Numbered from the stretch's first letter, positions 1 to 9,152 are shown. The stretch is 64,000 bases of DNA from Bradyrhizobium diversitatis (GCF_016031635.1 NZ_JACEGD010000008.1:186001-250000), one strand, 5' to 3'. Notes: generated by a model not told the origin, from the sequence alone. Translations and numbers: made by a program.

Positions 1-807
1 CAGTACATCTACGAGCGCGCCGCGCAGACCGGCAAGCGTTGCCAGTGCTTCGGCGGCGCCAAGAACCACGCCATCATCATGCCCGACGCCGACATGGACC
101 AGGCTGTCGACGCGCTGATCGGCGCAGGCTACGGCTCGGCCGGCGAACGCTGCATGGCGGTCTCGGTCGCGGTGCCCGTCGGCAAGTCGACCGCCGACCG
201 CCTGATGGAGAAGCTGATCCCGCGCGTCGAGTCGCTCAAGATCGGCACCTCGATCGATCCGTCGGCCGATTACGGTCCGCTGGTCACGCGCGAGGCGGTC
301 GAAAAGGTCAAAGGCTACATCGACATCGGCATCAAGGAAGGCGCGACGCTCGCCGTGGACGGCCGCGGCTTCAAGATGCAGGGCTATGAGAACGGCTTCT
401 ATCTCGGCGGTTCGCTGTTCGACAACGTCACCAAGGACATGCGGATCTACAAGGAAGAGATCTTCGGCCCCGTGCTCTCGGTGGTGCGCGCGCACGATTA
501 CAAGGAAGCGCTGGCGCTGCCGTCGGATCATGACTACGGCAACGGCGTTGCCATCTTCACCCGCGACGGCGACGCCGCGCGCGACTTCGCAGCCAAGGTC
601 AACGTCGGTATGGTCGGCATCAACGTGCCGATCCCGGTTCCGATCGCCTATTACACCTTCGGCGGCTGGAAGAAGTCGGGCTTCGGCGATCTCAACCAGC
701 ACGGCCCGGACTCGATCCGCTTCTACACCAAGACCAAGACGGTGACCTCGCGTTGGCCGTCCGGCGTCAAGGAAGGCGCGGAGTTCTCGATCCCGCTGAT
801 GAAGTAA
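1..807 (+). CDS. mmsA: Methylmalonate-semialdehyde dehydrogenase (CoA-acylating), 3' part
   Basis: The reading frame is open from the first base of the window, so only the C-terminal 268 residues are present; the family is about 500 residues long. The enzyme oxidises methylmalonate semialdehyde to propionyl-CoA at the end of valine catabolism. The catalytic cysteine lies in the motif GERCMAVS near residue 51 of the fragment. The EEIFGPVLSVVR block and the GGWKKSGFGD block near the end are typical of the aldehyde dehydrogenase superfamily and of MmsA. The downstream genes (acyl-CoA dehydrogenase, hydroxyisobutyryl-CoA hydrolase, mmsB) complete a valine degradation cluster, which supports the assignment. 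Confidence 0.93.
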   Translation, partial: QYIYERAAQTGKRCQCFGGAKNHAIIMPDADMDQAVDALIGAGYGSAGERCMAVSVAVPVGKSTADRLMEKLIPRVESLKIGTSIDPSADYGPLVTREAVEKVKGYIDIGIKEGATLAVDGRGFKMQGYENGFYLGGSLFDNVTKDMRIYKEEIFGPVLSVVRAHDYKEALALPSDHDYGNGVAIFTRDGDAARDFAAKVNVGMVGINVPIPVPIAYYTFGGWKKSGFGDLNQHGPDSIRFYTKTKTVTSRWPSGVKEGAEFSIPLMK

Positions 808-822
808 GGCTGTAGCCCAGCC

Positions 823-943
823 CGTCATTGCGAGGAGCGTAGCGACGAAGCAATCCAGAGTCTTTCCGCGGAGGCAGCCTGGATTGCTTCGCGGAGCCTG
901 TCATCGGGCCGCGCTTCGCGCGGACCCGGTGGCTCGCAATGAC
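823..943. repeat. Palindromic intergenic repeat, family A (cgtcattgcgagg)
   Basis: The element starts with CGTCATTGCGAGGAGCGTAG and ends with GCTCGCAATGACG, so its ends are inverted repeats. Internal copies of 'gaagcaatccag' and 'ctggattgcttc' form a second inverted pair. A shorter copy lies at 17708-17793. It fills the gap between mmsA and the acyl-CoA dehydrogenase gene. Repeats of this look are abundant between genes in Bradyrhizobium-type chromosomes. Confidence 0.85.
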
Positions 944-967
944 GATGGGGCAAGAGGGTAGGCGGCA

Positions 968-2113
968 ATGCAGTTCGCTCTGAACGAGGATCAGATCGCG
1001 GTTCGCGACATGGCGCTTGCGTTTGCGGCCGAGAAGATCGCGCCGCATGCGCTGCGCTGGGACGAGGAGAAGCATTTTCCCGTCGACGTGATGCGCGAGG
1101 CCGCGACGCTCGGCATGGGCGGCATCTACATCCGCGACGATGTCGGCGGCTCAGCGATGACCCGCTTCGACGCGGCGCTGATCTTCGAGGCGCTGGCGAC
1201 GGGCTGCCCGACCACCTCCGCCTTCATCTCCATCCACAACATGGCGAGCTGGATGATCGATGCCTTCGGCAGCGACACCCAGCGCCATCAATGGCTGCCG
1301 AAGCTCTGCACCATGGAACTGATCGCCAGCTACTGCCTGACCGAGCCGGGCGCCGGCTCGGATGCGGCAGCGCTGCGCACCCGTGCGGTGCGCGACGGCG
1401 ATCATTACGTCCTCAACGGCCAGAAGCAGTTCATCTCCGGCGCCGGCGGCACCGACGTTCTGGTCGCGATGGTCCGCACCGGCGGTGATGGCCCCGGCGG
1501 CATCTCGACCCTCGTCATCGACGGCAAGACGCCGGGCGTCTCCTTTGGCGCCAACGAGCGCAAGATGGGCTGGAATGCACAGCCGACCCGCGCCGTCATG
1601 TTCGAAAACGCCCGCGTGCCCGTCGCCAATCGGCTCAGCGAGGAGGGCGTCGGCTTCAAGATCGCGATGGCTGGTCTCGACGGCGGCCGCCTCAACATCA
1701 CGGCGTGTTCTCTTGGTGGTGCCCAAACTGCGCTCGACAAGGCACGCGCCTACATGAAGGAGCGCAAGGCGTTCGGGAAGCGTCTCGACGAATTCCAGGC
1801 CCTGCAATTCCGCCTCGCCGACATGGCGATCGAGCTCGAGGCCGCGCGCACCTTCCTGTGGCGTGCCGCGGCAGCGCTGGACCGCAAGGACCCCGACGCC
1901 ACCATGCTGTGCGCGATGGCCAAGCGTTTCGGCACCGATGTCGGCTTCGAGGTCGCCAACCACGCGCTGCAGCTTCACGGCGGCTACGGTTACCTCAGCG
2001 AATATGGCATCGAGAAGATCGTGCGCGACTTGCGCGTGCATCAGATCCTCGAAGGCACCAATGAAATCATGCGGCTCATCGTGGCGCGCAAACTGATCGA
2101 GGGCGCACGATGA
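968..2113 (+). CDS. Acyl-CoA dehydrogenase, isobutyryl-CoA dehydrogenase type
   Basis: This 381-residue protein has full acyl-CoA dehydrogenase length. It would transfer electrons from an acyl-CoA, probably isobutyryl-CoA, to FAD and then to electron-transfer flavoprotein. The sequence shows YCLTEPGAGSDAA (substrate and FAD binding) around residue 120, FGKRLDEFQALQF in the C-terminal helical domain, and the catalytic glutamate in LEGTNEIMR near residue 362. Its stop overlaps the start of the next gene (ATGA), so the two are translationally coupled. Its place between mmsA and a 3-hydroxyisobutyryl-CoA hydrolase points to valine catabolism, although the exact acyl specificity is inferred. Confidence 0.9.
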   Translation: MQFALNEDQIAVRDMALAFAAEKIAPHALRWDEEKHFPVDVMREAATLGMGGIYIRDDVGGSAMTRFDAALIFEALATGCPTTSAFISIHNMASWMIDAFGSDTQRHQWLPKLCTMELIASYCLTEPGAGSDAAALRTRAVRDGDHYVLNGQKQFISGAGGTDVLVAMVRTGGDGPGGISTLVIDGKTPGVSFGANERKMGWNAQPTRAVMFENARVPVANRLSEEGVGFKIAMAGLDGGRLNITACSLGGAQTALDKARAYMKERKAFGKRLDEFQALQFRLADMAIELEAARTFLWRAAAALDRKDPDATMLCAMAKRFGTDVGFEVANHALQLHGGYGYLSEYGIEKIVRDLRVHQILEGTNEIMRLIVARKLIEGAR

Positions 2114-3177
2114 GTTCGGCGGAGGAGGGCGATCTCATCGTTCGCCGCGAGGGCGCAGCGGGCGTGATCCGGCTCAACCGCCCGAAGGCGATCAATGCCA
2201 TGACCTTGGAGATGTCCATCGGCATCGATGCGGCGCTGGACCGGTTCGAAACCGATTCCGAAGTGGGGTTGATCATCCTGGAAGGCGCCGGCGAGCGGGG
2301 CCTCTGCGCCGGCGGCGACATTCGCGGCCTCTGGGAGAGTTCGCGCGAGGGCGGCGATCTCGGCGCGCGGTTCTGGCGCCAGGAATACGTCATGAATGCG
2401 CGGATCGCGAAATATCCGAAGCCGTACGTCGCGTTCATGGACGGTCTCGTCATGGGGGGCGGCGTCGGCCTCTCCGGCCATGCCAGCCACCGCGTCGTCA
2501 CCGACCGCACCAGGCTTGCGATGCCCGAAGTCGGGCTCGGCTTCTTCCCCGACGTCGGCGGCACCTGGTTGTTGTCGCGCTCGCCCGGCGAGATCGGCAC
2601 GTATTTCGGCCTGACCGGGCAGACCATGAATGGGCCGGACGCCATCCACGCCAAGTTCGCGGATGCCGTGGTGCCGGCAGCCAAATGGCCGGAGCTGCGC
2701 GAGGCGCTGACCAAGCTTCGTCAGGGCGCGACCGCAGCCGACGTCAGCAAGCTCATCAATGGCTTTGCGACGGGCGAGACGGCCGGGCCGGTGACCGCAA
2801 AGCAGGCGGCCATCGACGCTCTGTTCGGCTTCGACCGCATGGAGGACATCGTCGCGGCGCTGAAGCGTGACGGCTCCGAATTCGCACAGGCGACGCTGAA
2901 GGCGCTCAACGAAAAATCGCCGCGCGGCATGGTGGTGACGCTGAAACTGCTGCGGCTCGCGCGCACGGCGTCGAACCTGGAAGAGTGTCTGGTGCGCGAA
3001 TACCGCGCCGCGCTGGAGGTCTTCCGCAGCGACGATTTCCGCGAGGGCGTGCGCGCGGCCGTGATCGACAAGGACCGCAACCCGACCTGGTCGCCGCCGC
3101 GGATCGAGGATGTGACGCCGGAGATGCTTGCGCCGTATCTCGCCGAGATCGGCACTGATGAGCTGAAGTTCAACTAA
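2110..3177 (+). CDS. 3-hydroxyisobutyryl-CoA hydrolase (enoyl-CoA hydratase/isomerase family)
   Basis: This 355-residue protein belongs to the long crotonase subgroup that hydrolyses 3-hydroxyisobutyryl-CoA to 3-hydroxyisobutyrate and CoA. The oxyanion-hole motif LCAGGDIRGLW is near residue 60, and MGGGVGLSGHA follows near residue 117. The MPEVGLGFFPDVGG motif near residue 140 carries the acidic residues used by the hydrolase subgroup. The gene overlaps the preceding dehydrogenase by 4 bases, and mmsB starts 25 bases downstream, which is exactly the next enzyme of valine breakdown. A general enoyl-CoA hydratase activity is the alternative reading, but length and context favour the hydrolase. 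Confidence 0.88.
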   Translation: MSSAEEGDLIVRREGAAGVIRLNRPKAINAMTLEMSIGIDAALDRFETDSEVGLIILEGAGERGLCAGGDIRGLWESSREGGDLGARFWRQEYVMNARIAKYPKPYVAFMDGLVMGGGVGLSGHASHRVVTDRTRLAMPEVGLGFFPDVGGTWLLSRSPGEIGTYFGLTGQTMNGPDAIHAKFADAVVPAAKWPELREALTKLRQGATAADVSKLINGFATGETAGPVTAKQAAIDALFGFDRMEDIVAALKRDGSEFAQATLKALNEKSPRGMVVTLKLLRLARTASNLEECLVREYRAALEVFRSDDFREGVRAAVIDKDRNPTWSPPRIEDVTPEMLAPYLAEIGTDELKFN

Positions 3178-3202
3178 CAACGCGACAGCGGAGGAAACGA
3201 CA

Positions 3203-4093
3203 ATGGCCACGATCGCATTCATCGGTCTCGGCAACATGGGCGGCCCGATGGCCGCCAATCTGGTCAAGGCCGGCCACAAGGTGGTGGCGTTCGACCTCGT
3301 CGAGGCCTCCCGCAATCAGGCCAGGACCGACGGCGCTGGCATTGCCGACAGCGCGCCCGCCGCGGTGAAGGGCGCTGATGTCGTCGTCACCATGCTCCCC
3401 GCGGGCAAGCACGTGCTCGGCGTCTGGAACGAGGTCGTTCCAGCCATGACCAAGGGCGCGCTGATCATCGATAGCTCCACCATCGACGTCGAAAGCGCGC
3501 GGCAGGCTCATGCGCTGGCCGCCAAGCACGGCGTGCTCTCGGTCGACGCGCCGGTCTCCGGCGGCACCGGCGGCGCCAAGGGGGCGACGCTCACCTTCAT
3601 GTGCGGCGGCGAGGAGAAGGCATTTGCCGCGGCCAAGCCGGTGCTCGAAAATATGGGCAAGAAGATCGTGCATTGCGGCGGCGCCGGCGCAGGGCAGGCC
3701 GCCAAGATCTGCAACAACATGATCCTCGGCATTTCCATGATCGCGGTGAGCGAGGCCTTCGCGCTCGGTGAAAAGCTCGGGCTCTCGCACCAGGCGCTGT
3801 TCGACGTCGCCTCGACGTCGTCCGGCCAATGCTGGTCGCTGACGACCTATTGCCCGGTGCCGGGGCCGGTGCCGACCTCGCCGGCGAACAACGACTACAA
3901 GCCGGGCTTTGCTTCTGCGCTGATGGTGAAGGATCTGACGCTGGCGCAGGACGCCGCGAAGGCTGCGGGCGCGGCGACGCCGCTCGGCAAGCATGCGCAG
4001 GAGATCTATCAGTCTTTCGACGCAGCCGGCCAGGGCGGGGTGGATTTTTCCGGAATTATCAAGCACGTTAGGAGTCTGGCCGGGAAAGCTTGA
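3203..4093 (+). CDS. mmsB: 3-hydroxyisobutyrate dehydrogenase
   Basis: This 296-residue NAD-dependent beta-hydroxyacid dehydrogenase oxidises 3-hydroxyisobutyrate to methylmalonate semialdehyde, the substrate of MmsA upstream. The N-terminal Rossmann motif is FIGLGNMGGPMAANLV. The substrate-binding signature DAPVSGGTGGAKGATLTF is near residue 115, and the catalytic lysine lies in GAGQAAKICNN near residue 170. The ribosome-binding site is a GGAGG-like stretch a few bases before the ATG. The gene's TGA stop overlaps the ATG of the next gene by one base. Confidence 0.94.
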   Translation: MATIAFIGLGNMGGPMAANLVKAGHKVVAFDLVEASRNQARTDGAGIADSAPAAVKGADVVVTMLPAGKHVLGVWNEVVPAMTKGALIIDSSTIDVESARQAHALAAKHGVLSVDAPVSGGTGGAKGATLTFMCGGEEKAFAAAKPVLENMGKKIVHCGGAGAGQAAKICNNMILGISMIAVSEAFALGEKLGLSHQALFDVASTSSGQCWSLTTYCPVPGPVPTSPANNDYKPGFASALMVKDLTLAQDAAKAAGAATPLGKHAQEIYQSFDAAGQGGVDFSGIIKHVRSLAGKA

Positions 4094-5811
4094 TGACGAC
4101 ATTCCAGGAAGCGCGCGCGTTTCTGCTAAAGCACCGCACGGAATACGAGGCGGCGGTCAAAGGATTCCGCTGGCCTGATCCGGTTCCCTTCAACTGGGCG
4201 CTCGACTGGTTCGACGCCGAGCTGGCGGCGAGTGCGGACAGCAAGGACCGCCCTGCGCTCTGGATTGTCGATGCCGCACAGGACCAGCAGACAAAACTGT
4301 CCTTCGCGGCGCTCTCGAAGCGCTCCAACCAGGTCGCCAACTTCCTCCGCGCGCAGGGCTTGAAGCGCGGCGACCACCTTTTGCTGCTGCTCGGCAACGT
4401 GGTTCCGCTGTGGGAGACGATGCTGGCGGCGATGAAGCTCGGTGTCGTCGTGATTCCCGCGACGACGCTGCTCACCGCTGACGAACTGCGCGACCGGCTC
4501 GATCGCGGCAAGGCGAAGGCGGTGGTGGCCGCCGAGGATCAGGTCGCAAAGTTCGCGAGCCTTGGGACCGAGAATGTCGTTCGCATCGTGGTCGGCGCGG
4601 CTGCCAACGGCTGGCTCGCCTATGACGAGGCGGCCAGAATGCCGGAGGGCTTCACGCCGGATGGCCCGACCAACGCCGACGACCCGATGCTGCTCTATTT
4701 CACCTCGGGCACGACGGCGAAACCAAAGCTGGTGCGGCACAGCCAGCGCAGCTATCCGGTCGGCCATCTCTCCACCATGTACTGGATCGGGCTGAAGCCC
4801 GGAGACATTCACCTCAACATCTCCTCGCCCGGCTGGGCCAAGCATGCCTGGAGCTGTTTCTTCGCGCCGTGGAACGCGGGCGCGACCGTATTCGTGGTCA
4901 ACCAGCCGCGCTTCGATGCCAAGGCGCTGCTCGCCACCATCGGCCGCTGCGGCGTCACCACGCTGTGTGCGCCGCCGACGGTATGGCGGCTGTTCATCCA
5001 GGAGAACCTTGCATCGTTCAAGGTGGCCTTGCGCGAGGTCTGCGGCGCCGGCGAACCGCTGAACCCCGAGGTGATCGATCAGGTGCGGGCGGCCTGGGGA
5101 CTTACCATCCGTGACGGATACGGGCAGACCGAAACCACGGCGCTCGCCGGCAACTCGCCGGGCCAGAAGATCAAGGTCGGCTCGATGGGCCGGCCGCTGC
5201 CGGGTTATCGCGTCCAGATCAGCGACGCCGATGGGAACCCGGCCAAGGAAGGCGAGGTCACGCTGGTGCTCGGGACTGAGCGCCCGGCCGGCCTGATGCA
5301 GGGCTATCAAAGCGACGACGGCAAACTGTCTGGCGCCGAAGGCGAGCTCTACCGCAGCGGCGATGTCGTGTTCGAAGACGACGAGGGCTATCTCACCTTC
5401 GTCGGCCGCTCCGACGACGTGTTCAAGTCGTCGGATTACCGCATCAGTCCATTCGAGCTCGAGAGCGTGCTGCTCGAGCACGAGCTGGTCGCGGAAGCCG
5501 CGGTGGTGCCGAGCCCGGATCCGATCCGGCTCGCCATTCCCAAGGCCTTCGTGCTGCTGACATCGGGCGCGGAGCGTTCACCCGAGACCGCGTTCTCCAT
5601 CTTCAAACATCTTCACGCGCGCCTCGCACCATTCAAGCGCATTCGCCGTCTCGAAATCGTCACCGAGCTGCCGAAGACGATCTCTGGAAAAATCCGTCGC
5701 GTCCAGCTACGACGGCTGGAACGCGACAATGATCACGACGATCCGCTGCGCGGCCGGGAATTCCGCGAGGAGGAGTTTCCGGAGCTGGCAAAGACACGCG
5801 GCGAAACTTAG
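4093..5811 (+). CDS. Acyl-CoA synthetase (AMP-forming), medium-chain/ACSM-like
   Basis: This AMP-forming ligase of about 572 residues activates a carboxylic acid to its CoA thioester. The A3 nucleotide-binding loop YFTSGTTAKPK is near residue 200, followed by DGYGQTE near residue 340 and GELYRSGDV. The C-terminal lysine motif PKTISGKIRR is near residue 530. The segment SPGWAKHAWSCFFAPWNAG resembles mammalian-type medium-chain synthetases. The ATG at 4093 overlaps the mmsB stop; a TTG one codon earlier is also in frame but less likely. Being in the valine operon suggests a short branched-chain acid substrate, which is inference. Confidence 0.88.
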   Translation: MTTFQEARAFLLKHRTEYEAAVKGFRWPDPVPFNWALDWFDAELAASADSKDRPALWIVDAAQDQQTKLSFAALSKRSNQVANFLRAQGLKRGDHLLLLLGNVVPLWETMLAAMKLGVVVIPATTLLTADELRDRLDRGKAKAVVAAEDQVAKFASLGTENVVRIVVGAAANGWLAYDEAARMPEGFTPDGPTNADDPMLLYFTSGTTAKPKLVRHSQRSYPVGHLSTMYWIGLKPGDIHLNISSPGWAKHAWSCFFAPWNAGATVFVVNQPRFDAKALLATIGRCGVTTLCAPPTVWRLFIQENLASFKVALREVCGAGEPLNPEVIDQVRAAWGLTIRDGYGQTETTALAGNSPGQKIKVGSMGRPLPGYRVQISDADGNPAKEGEVTLVLGTERPAGLMQGYQSDDGKLSGAEGELYRSGDVVFEDDEGYLTFVGRSDDVFKSSDYRISPFELESVLLEHELVAEAAVVPSPDPIRLAIPKAFVLLTSGAERSPETAFSIFKHLHARLAPFKRIRRLEIVTELPKTISGKIRRVQLRRLERDNDHDDPLRGREFREEEFPELAKTRGET

Positions 5812-5819
5812 TGAGATTT

Positions 5820-5945
5820 CGTCATTCCGGGGCGCGCGAAGCGCGAGCCATGATGCGCAATTGCGCATCTGAGAATCCATTTCGCAACAGGCTCTGCGGC
5901 GCGATGGATTCCGGGCTCGATGCTCCGCATCGCCCCGGAATGACG
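5820..5945. repeat. Palindromic intergenic repeat, family B (cgtcattccggggcgcg)
   Basis: The element begins CGTCATTCCGGGGCGCG and ends CGCCCCGGAATGACG, giving long inverted ends. Internal 'gcgcaattgcgc' and 'gagaatccat/atggattccgg' segments add secondary structure. Related copies are at 19452-19580 and 25948-26050. It occupies the gap between the acyl-CoA synthetase and MaoC genes. Confidence 0.87.
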
Positions 5946-5962
5946 GCACCAGGAGTGACCAA

Positions 5963-6442
5963 ATGAACGAAGTCTGGAAGAAGCCGCCGATTACGCTTCA
6001 GGCCTATCAGGCCATGGTCGGCAAGGAGATCGGCGTGTCCTCGTGGCACCTGATCGACCAGCCCCGCATCGACACCTATGCCGACGTGATCGAGGATCAC
6101 CAGTTTATCCATGTCGATCCGGAACGCGCGAAGAAAGAGACCGCGTTCGGCAGCACCATCGCGCACGGTTTCCTGACGATGTCGCTGATGTCGATCATGT
6201 CCTACGAGGTGATGCCGGTGATCGCGGGCACCACGATGGGCGTGAACTACGGCTTCGACAAGCTGCGCTTCATCTCGCCGGTCCGCTCGGGCAAGCGCGT
6301 CCGCGGCCGTTTCGTGCTGGCGGAAGCGAAGCTCCGCAAGCCCAACGAGTTGCAGTCCCGCACCAACGTCACGGTCGAGATCGAAGGCGAGGACAAGCCC
6401 GCGCTGGTCGCGGATTGGCTCGGGTTGATCTATTTCGCCTGA
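5963..6442 (+). CDS. MaoC family dehydratase, (R)-specific enoyl-CoA hydratase type
   Basis: This 159-residue single hot-dog protein probably hydrates enoyl-CoA to (R)-3-hydroxyacyl-CoA. The hydratase-2 motif is clear: Asp45 and His50 lie in IEDHQFIHVD, followed by the GSTIAHGFLTMSLM segment that completes the active site. Length matches single-domain MaoC proteins. It stands between the acyl-CoA synthetase and an SDR related to 3-hydroxyacyl-CoA dehydrogenases, so the three may act in sequence on one acyl-CoA. The natural substrate is not evident. Confidence 0.88.
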   Translation: MNEVWKKPPITLQAYQAMVGKEIGVSSWHLIDQPRIDTYADVIEDHQFIHVDPERAKKETAFGSTIAHGFLTMSLMSIMSYEVMPVIAGTTMGVNYGFDKLRFISPVRSGKRVRGRFVLAEAKLRKPNELQSRTNVTVEIEGEDKPALVADWLGLIYFA

Positions 6443-6512
6443 TGCCGCGTGTCGTTGCCGGGCTTGACCCGGCAACCCAACGCTGGTCAAAAGCTGACCA
6501 AAGTCGGGGCGT

Positions 6513-6644
6513 CCCCTCTCCCCTTGTGGGGGAGGCTGCCTCACGAAGCGAGGCGGGTGAGGGGTCTCTCTCCGCGAACTCATCTGCCGAGAGAGACCCC
6601 TCATCCGGCGCTTCGCGCCACCTTCTCCCACAAGGGGAGAAGGG
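6513..6644. repeat. Palindromic intergenic repeat, family D (cctctccccttgtgggg)
   Basis: The element has CCCCTCTCCCCTTGTGGGGG at one end and CTCCCACAAGGGGAGAAGGG at the other. An inner inverted pair, 'gggtgaggggtctctctc' against 'gagagagacccctcatccgg', lies between them. The longer element at 13452-13610 shares the inner 'gggtgaggg...cccctcatccg' design. A short 'ttgccgggcttgacccggcaa' hairpin of family C sits just upstream at 6455-6475. Together they fill the MaoC-SDR gap. Confidence 0.83.
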
Positions 6645-6662
6645 AAGAACAGGACGTAATCC

Positions 6663-7580
6663 ATGGCAATCAGGTTCGACGGACGCGTCGCCATCGTCAC
6701 CGGCGCGGGCAATGGTCTTGGCAAGGCGCACGCGCTGGGATTGGCCAGCCGCGGCGCCAAGGTCGTCGTCAACGATTTCGGCGGCGCGCGTGGCGGCACC
6801 GGCGGCTCGCTGTCGCCGGCCGAATCCGTGGTCGAGGAGATCCGCAAGGCCGGCGGCACCGCGATGGCCGACGGCGCCGATGTCTCGAACTTCGAGCAGG
6901 TCACCGCCATGGTCGAGCGTGCCACCAAGGAATGGGGCAGCGTCGATCTCCTGTGCGCCAATGCCGGCATCCTGCGCGACAAATCGTTCGGCAAGATGGA
7001 AGCCGCCGATTTCCAGAAGGTGCTCGACGTGCATCTCGTCGGCACCTTTTATTGCTGCAAGGCGGCCTGGGCCGGCATGCGCGACCGCAATTACGGCCGC
7101 ATCGTGCTGACCACCTCGTCCTCCGGCCTCTATGGCAATTTCGGCCAGGCCAATTACGGCGCGGCGAAGTCCGGCATGGTCGGGCTGATGAACGTGCTGG
7201 CGGAAGAGGGCCGCAAGAACGACATCCGCGTCAACATCATCTCGCCCACGGCGGCGACCCGCATGACCGAAGAGCTGCTGCCGCCCCAGGCGCTGCAACT
7301 GATGAAGCCGAACGCGATCACGCCGGCGGTCGAGTACATGCTCAGCGAGGACGCGCCGACCCGCACCATCATGGGCGCCGGCGCCGGCTCCTTCGCCGTG
7401 ATCAAGATTCTCGAGAGCGAAGGCATCAACCTGCCGGAGAGCGAGTGGACGCCCGATGCGGTCGCCGCGCATTTCGGAGAGATCAGCGACATGTCGAAGG
7501 CGAAAGCGCTGCAAGGCGCCTTCGAGCAGACGCAGAAATACGTCGCGCAGGCCGCGGCCCGGGCGGGGATCAAGCTTTAG
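6663..7580 (+). CDS. Short-chain dehydrogenase/reductase, 3-hydroxyacyl-CoA dehydrogenase-like
   Basis: This 305-residue SDR has the cofactor motif TGAGNGLG at residues 13-20. The N-terminal segment FGGARGGTGGS is characteristic of the dehydrogenase part of peroxisomal-type multifunctional enzymes. The catalytic serine is at 152-154 and the YGAAK motif at 165-169, with NAG at 100-102. It probably oxidises (R)-3-hydroxyacyl-CoA produced by the MaoC protein just upstream. It is longer than a typical 250-residue SDR because of an extra C-terminal segment of about 60 residues. Confidence 0.87.
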   Translation: MAIRFDGRVAIVTGAGNGLGKAHALGLASRGAKVVVNDFGGARGGTGGSLSPAESVVEEIRKAGGTAMADGADVSNFEQVTAMVERATKEWGSVDLLCANAGILRDKSFGKMEAADFQKVLDVHLVGTFYCCKAAWAGMRDRNYGRIVLTTSSSGLYGNFGQANYGAAKSGMVGLMNVLAEEGRKNDIRVNIISPTAATRMTEELLPPQALQLMKPNAITPAVEYMLSEDAPTRTIMGAGAGSFAVIKILESEGINLPESEWTPDAVAAHFGEISDMSKAKALQGAFEQTQKYVAQAAARAGIKL

Positions 7581-7605
7581 GAGCGGGCATCGCCGCACTC
7601 TCAGC

Positions 7606-7694
7606 CGTCATGGCCGGGCTTGACCCGGCCATCCACGTCTTTGTCACCACCAGCATCGCACTCGTGGATGCCCGGGACAAGCCCGGGCATGACG
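7606..7694. repeat. Palindromic intergenic repeat, family C (cgtcatggccgggcttg)
   Basis: The element starts CGTCATGGCCGGGCTTGACC and ends ACAAGCCCGGGCATGACG, forming inverted ends. A central segment pairs 'ccatccacg' with 'cgtggatg'. It lies between the SDR gene and the flavoprotein gene. Confidence 0.83.
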
Positions 7695-7733
7695 ACCTTT
7701 GGTTTGACACGCGGCTCAGCCTAAGCTCCCGCC

Positions 7734-8966
7734 ATGACTCCACCCGACACCTACATCGCCGTCATCGGCGCCGGTCCCGCCGGGCTGATGGCGGCGGAAG
7801 TGCTGGCGCAGGGCGGCGCCCGCGTCACCGTCTACGACGCGATGCCGTCCGCAGGCCGCAAATTCCTGATGGCGGGCCGGGGCGGGCTCAACCTCACCCA
7901 CAGCGAGCCGCTGCCGCAGTTCATGGCGCGCTATCGCGAGGCGGCACCGAAGCTGGAGGCGGCGGTCGCGGCGTTCCCGCCCGACGCGCTGCGCGCCTGG
8001 AGCGAGGCGCTGGGCGAGCCGACCTTCGTCGGCACCAGCGGGCGGGTGTTTCCGAAAGCGTTCAAGGCCTCGCCCTTGCTGCGCGCCTGGCTGCGGCGGC
8101 TCGATGCCGCCGGCGTGCGGTTTGCGTTTCGTCATCGCTGGATTGGCTGGGACGAGCACGGCCGGTTGCTGTTTCGCACCGGCGCCGGCCAACGCTCGAT
8201 CGAGGCCGGGGCAGTGGTGCTCGCCCTTGGCGGCGCAAGCTGGCCGCGGCTCGGATCGGACGGCGGCTGGGTCGATCTTCTCGCCGCAAGGGGCATTGCC
8301 GTCGCGAAGCTCCGGCCGGCCAATTCCGGCTTCATGGTCGCATGGTCGGAAGTGTTCCGCGAGCGTTTCGAGGGCCAGCCGCTCAAGGGCGTGGCGCTGA
8401 CGATTGGTGCGCACACGGTGCGCGGCGAAGCGATGATGACGCGTAGCGGCATTGAAGGCGGTGCGATCTACGCGCTCTCGGCCGAACTGCGCGAGGCGGT
8501 GCTGGATCTCGGGCACGCGCGGCTGATGATCGCGCTGCGGCCGGACCTTGCCGTCGCCGACCTGACAACGCGCCTGTCGGGCACGCGCGGCAAGCAATCG
8601 CTGGCTAACTTCCTGCGCAAGGCGGCGCAATTGTCGCCGGTCGGTATCGGCCTGATGCAGGAGGCGGCCATCGCCTCCGGCCGGCTGCTGGCGTCGTTTT
8701 CGCCGGCCGAGCTGGCGCATCTGATCAATGCCATTCCGGTTCAGCTCACCGGCACAGCCCCGATCGAGCGGGCGATCTCGACCGCGGGCGGGATTGCCTT
8801 CGATGAGCTCGACCAGCATTTCATGCTTCGCAAATTGCCGGGCGTGTTCGCCGCCGGCGAGATGCTGGACTGGGAAGCGCCGACCGGCGGCTACCTGCTG
8901 CAGGCCTCATTCGCGACAGGGCTTGCTGCGGGCAGGGGCGTGCTGGAATGGCTGAAGCGTTCGTAG
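7734..8966 (+). CDS. NAD(P)/FAD-dependent oxidoreductase, HI0933-like (TIGR03862 type)
   Basis: This 410-residue flavoprotein begins with the dinucleotide-binding motif VIGAGPAGLMAAEVL. The AGRGGLNLTHSEP segment near residue 45 is a hallmark of the HI0933-like group. The C-terminal FAD motif FAAGEMLDWEAPTGGYLLQ is present near residue 380. Proteins of this group are conserved but their substrates are unknown. The gene is monocistronic, flanked by repeat elements on both sides, so context gives no pathway. Confidence 0.85.
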   Translation: MTPPDTYIAVIGAGPAGLMAAEVLAQGGARVTVYDAMPSAGRKFLMAGRGGLNLTHSEPLPQFMARYREAAPKLEAAVAAFPPDALRAWSEALGEPTFVGTSGRVFPKAFKASPLLRAWLRRLDAAGVRFAFRHRWIGWDEHGRLLFRTGAGQRSIEAGAVVLALGGASWPRLGSDGGWVDLLAARGIAVAKLRPANSGFMVAWSEVFRERFEGQPLKGVALTIGAHTVRGEAMMTRSGIEGGAIYALSAELREAVLDLGHARLMIALRPDLAVADLTTRLSGTRGKQSLANFLRKAAQLSPVGIGLMQEAAIASGRLLASFSPAELAHLINAIPVQLTGTAPIERAISTAGGIAFDELDQHFMLRKLPGVFAAGEMLDWEAPTGGYLLQASFATGLAAGRGVLEWLKRS

Positions 8967-8977
8967 AACGCCGCCGC

Positions 8978-9122
8978 CCTTCGAGGGCCGCTGAAGAAGC
9001 GGCCACCTCAGGGTGACGGCTACGAAAGAGCGTTAGCTTGCGCTGGCTTAGTCTAGAGAGAGCGTCATCCTGAGGTGCGAGCGGCGCGATGCAAGGCATC
9101 GCGCTGGGAGCCTCGAAGGATG
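8978..9122. repeat. Palindromic intergenic repeat, family E (cttcgagg...cacctcagg)
   Basis: The left arm contains CCTTCGAGG and CACCTCAGGGTGACG; the right arm contains CGTCATCCTGAGGTG and GCCTCGAAGG, so the whole element is an inverted repeat with a central spacer. It fills the gap between the convergent flavoprotein and D-threonine aldolase-type genes. Confidence 0.82.
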
Positions 9123-9152
9123 CGCGGGCGCTCGACGCCAGCGACTGTGCCC

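Noticed and set aside
6449..8446. Long plus-strand open frame of 665 codons
   Set aside because: It is a frame shadow of the SDR and flavoprotein genes; its translation is Arg/Gly/His-rich without family motifs and it runs through two repeat elements.
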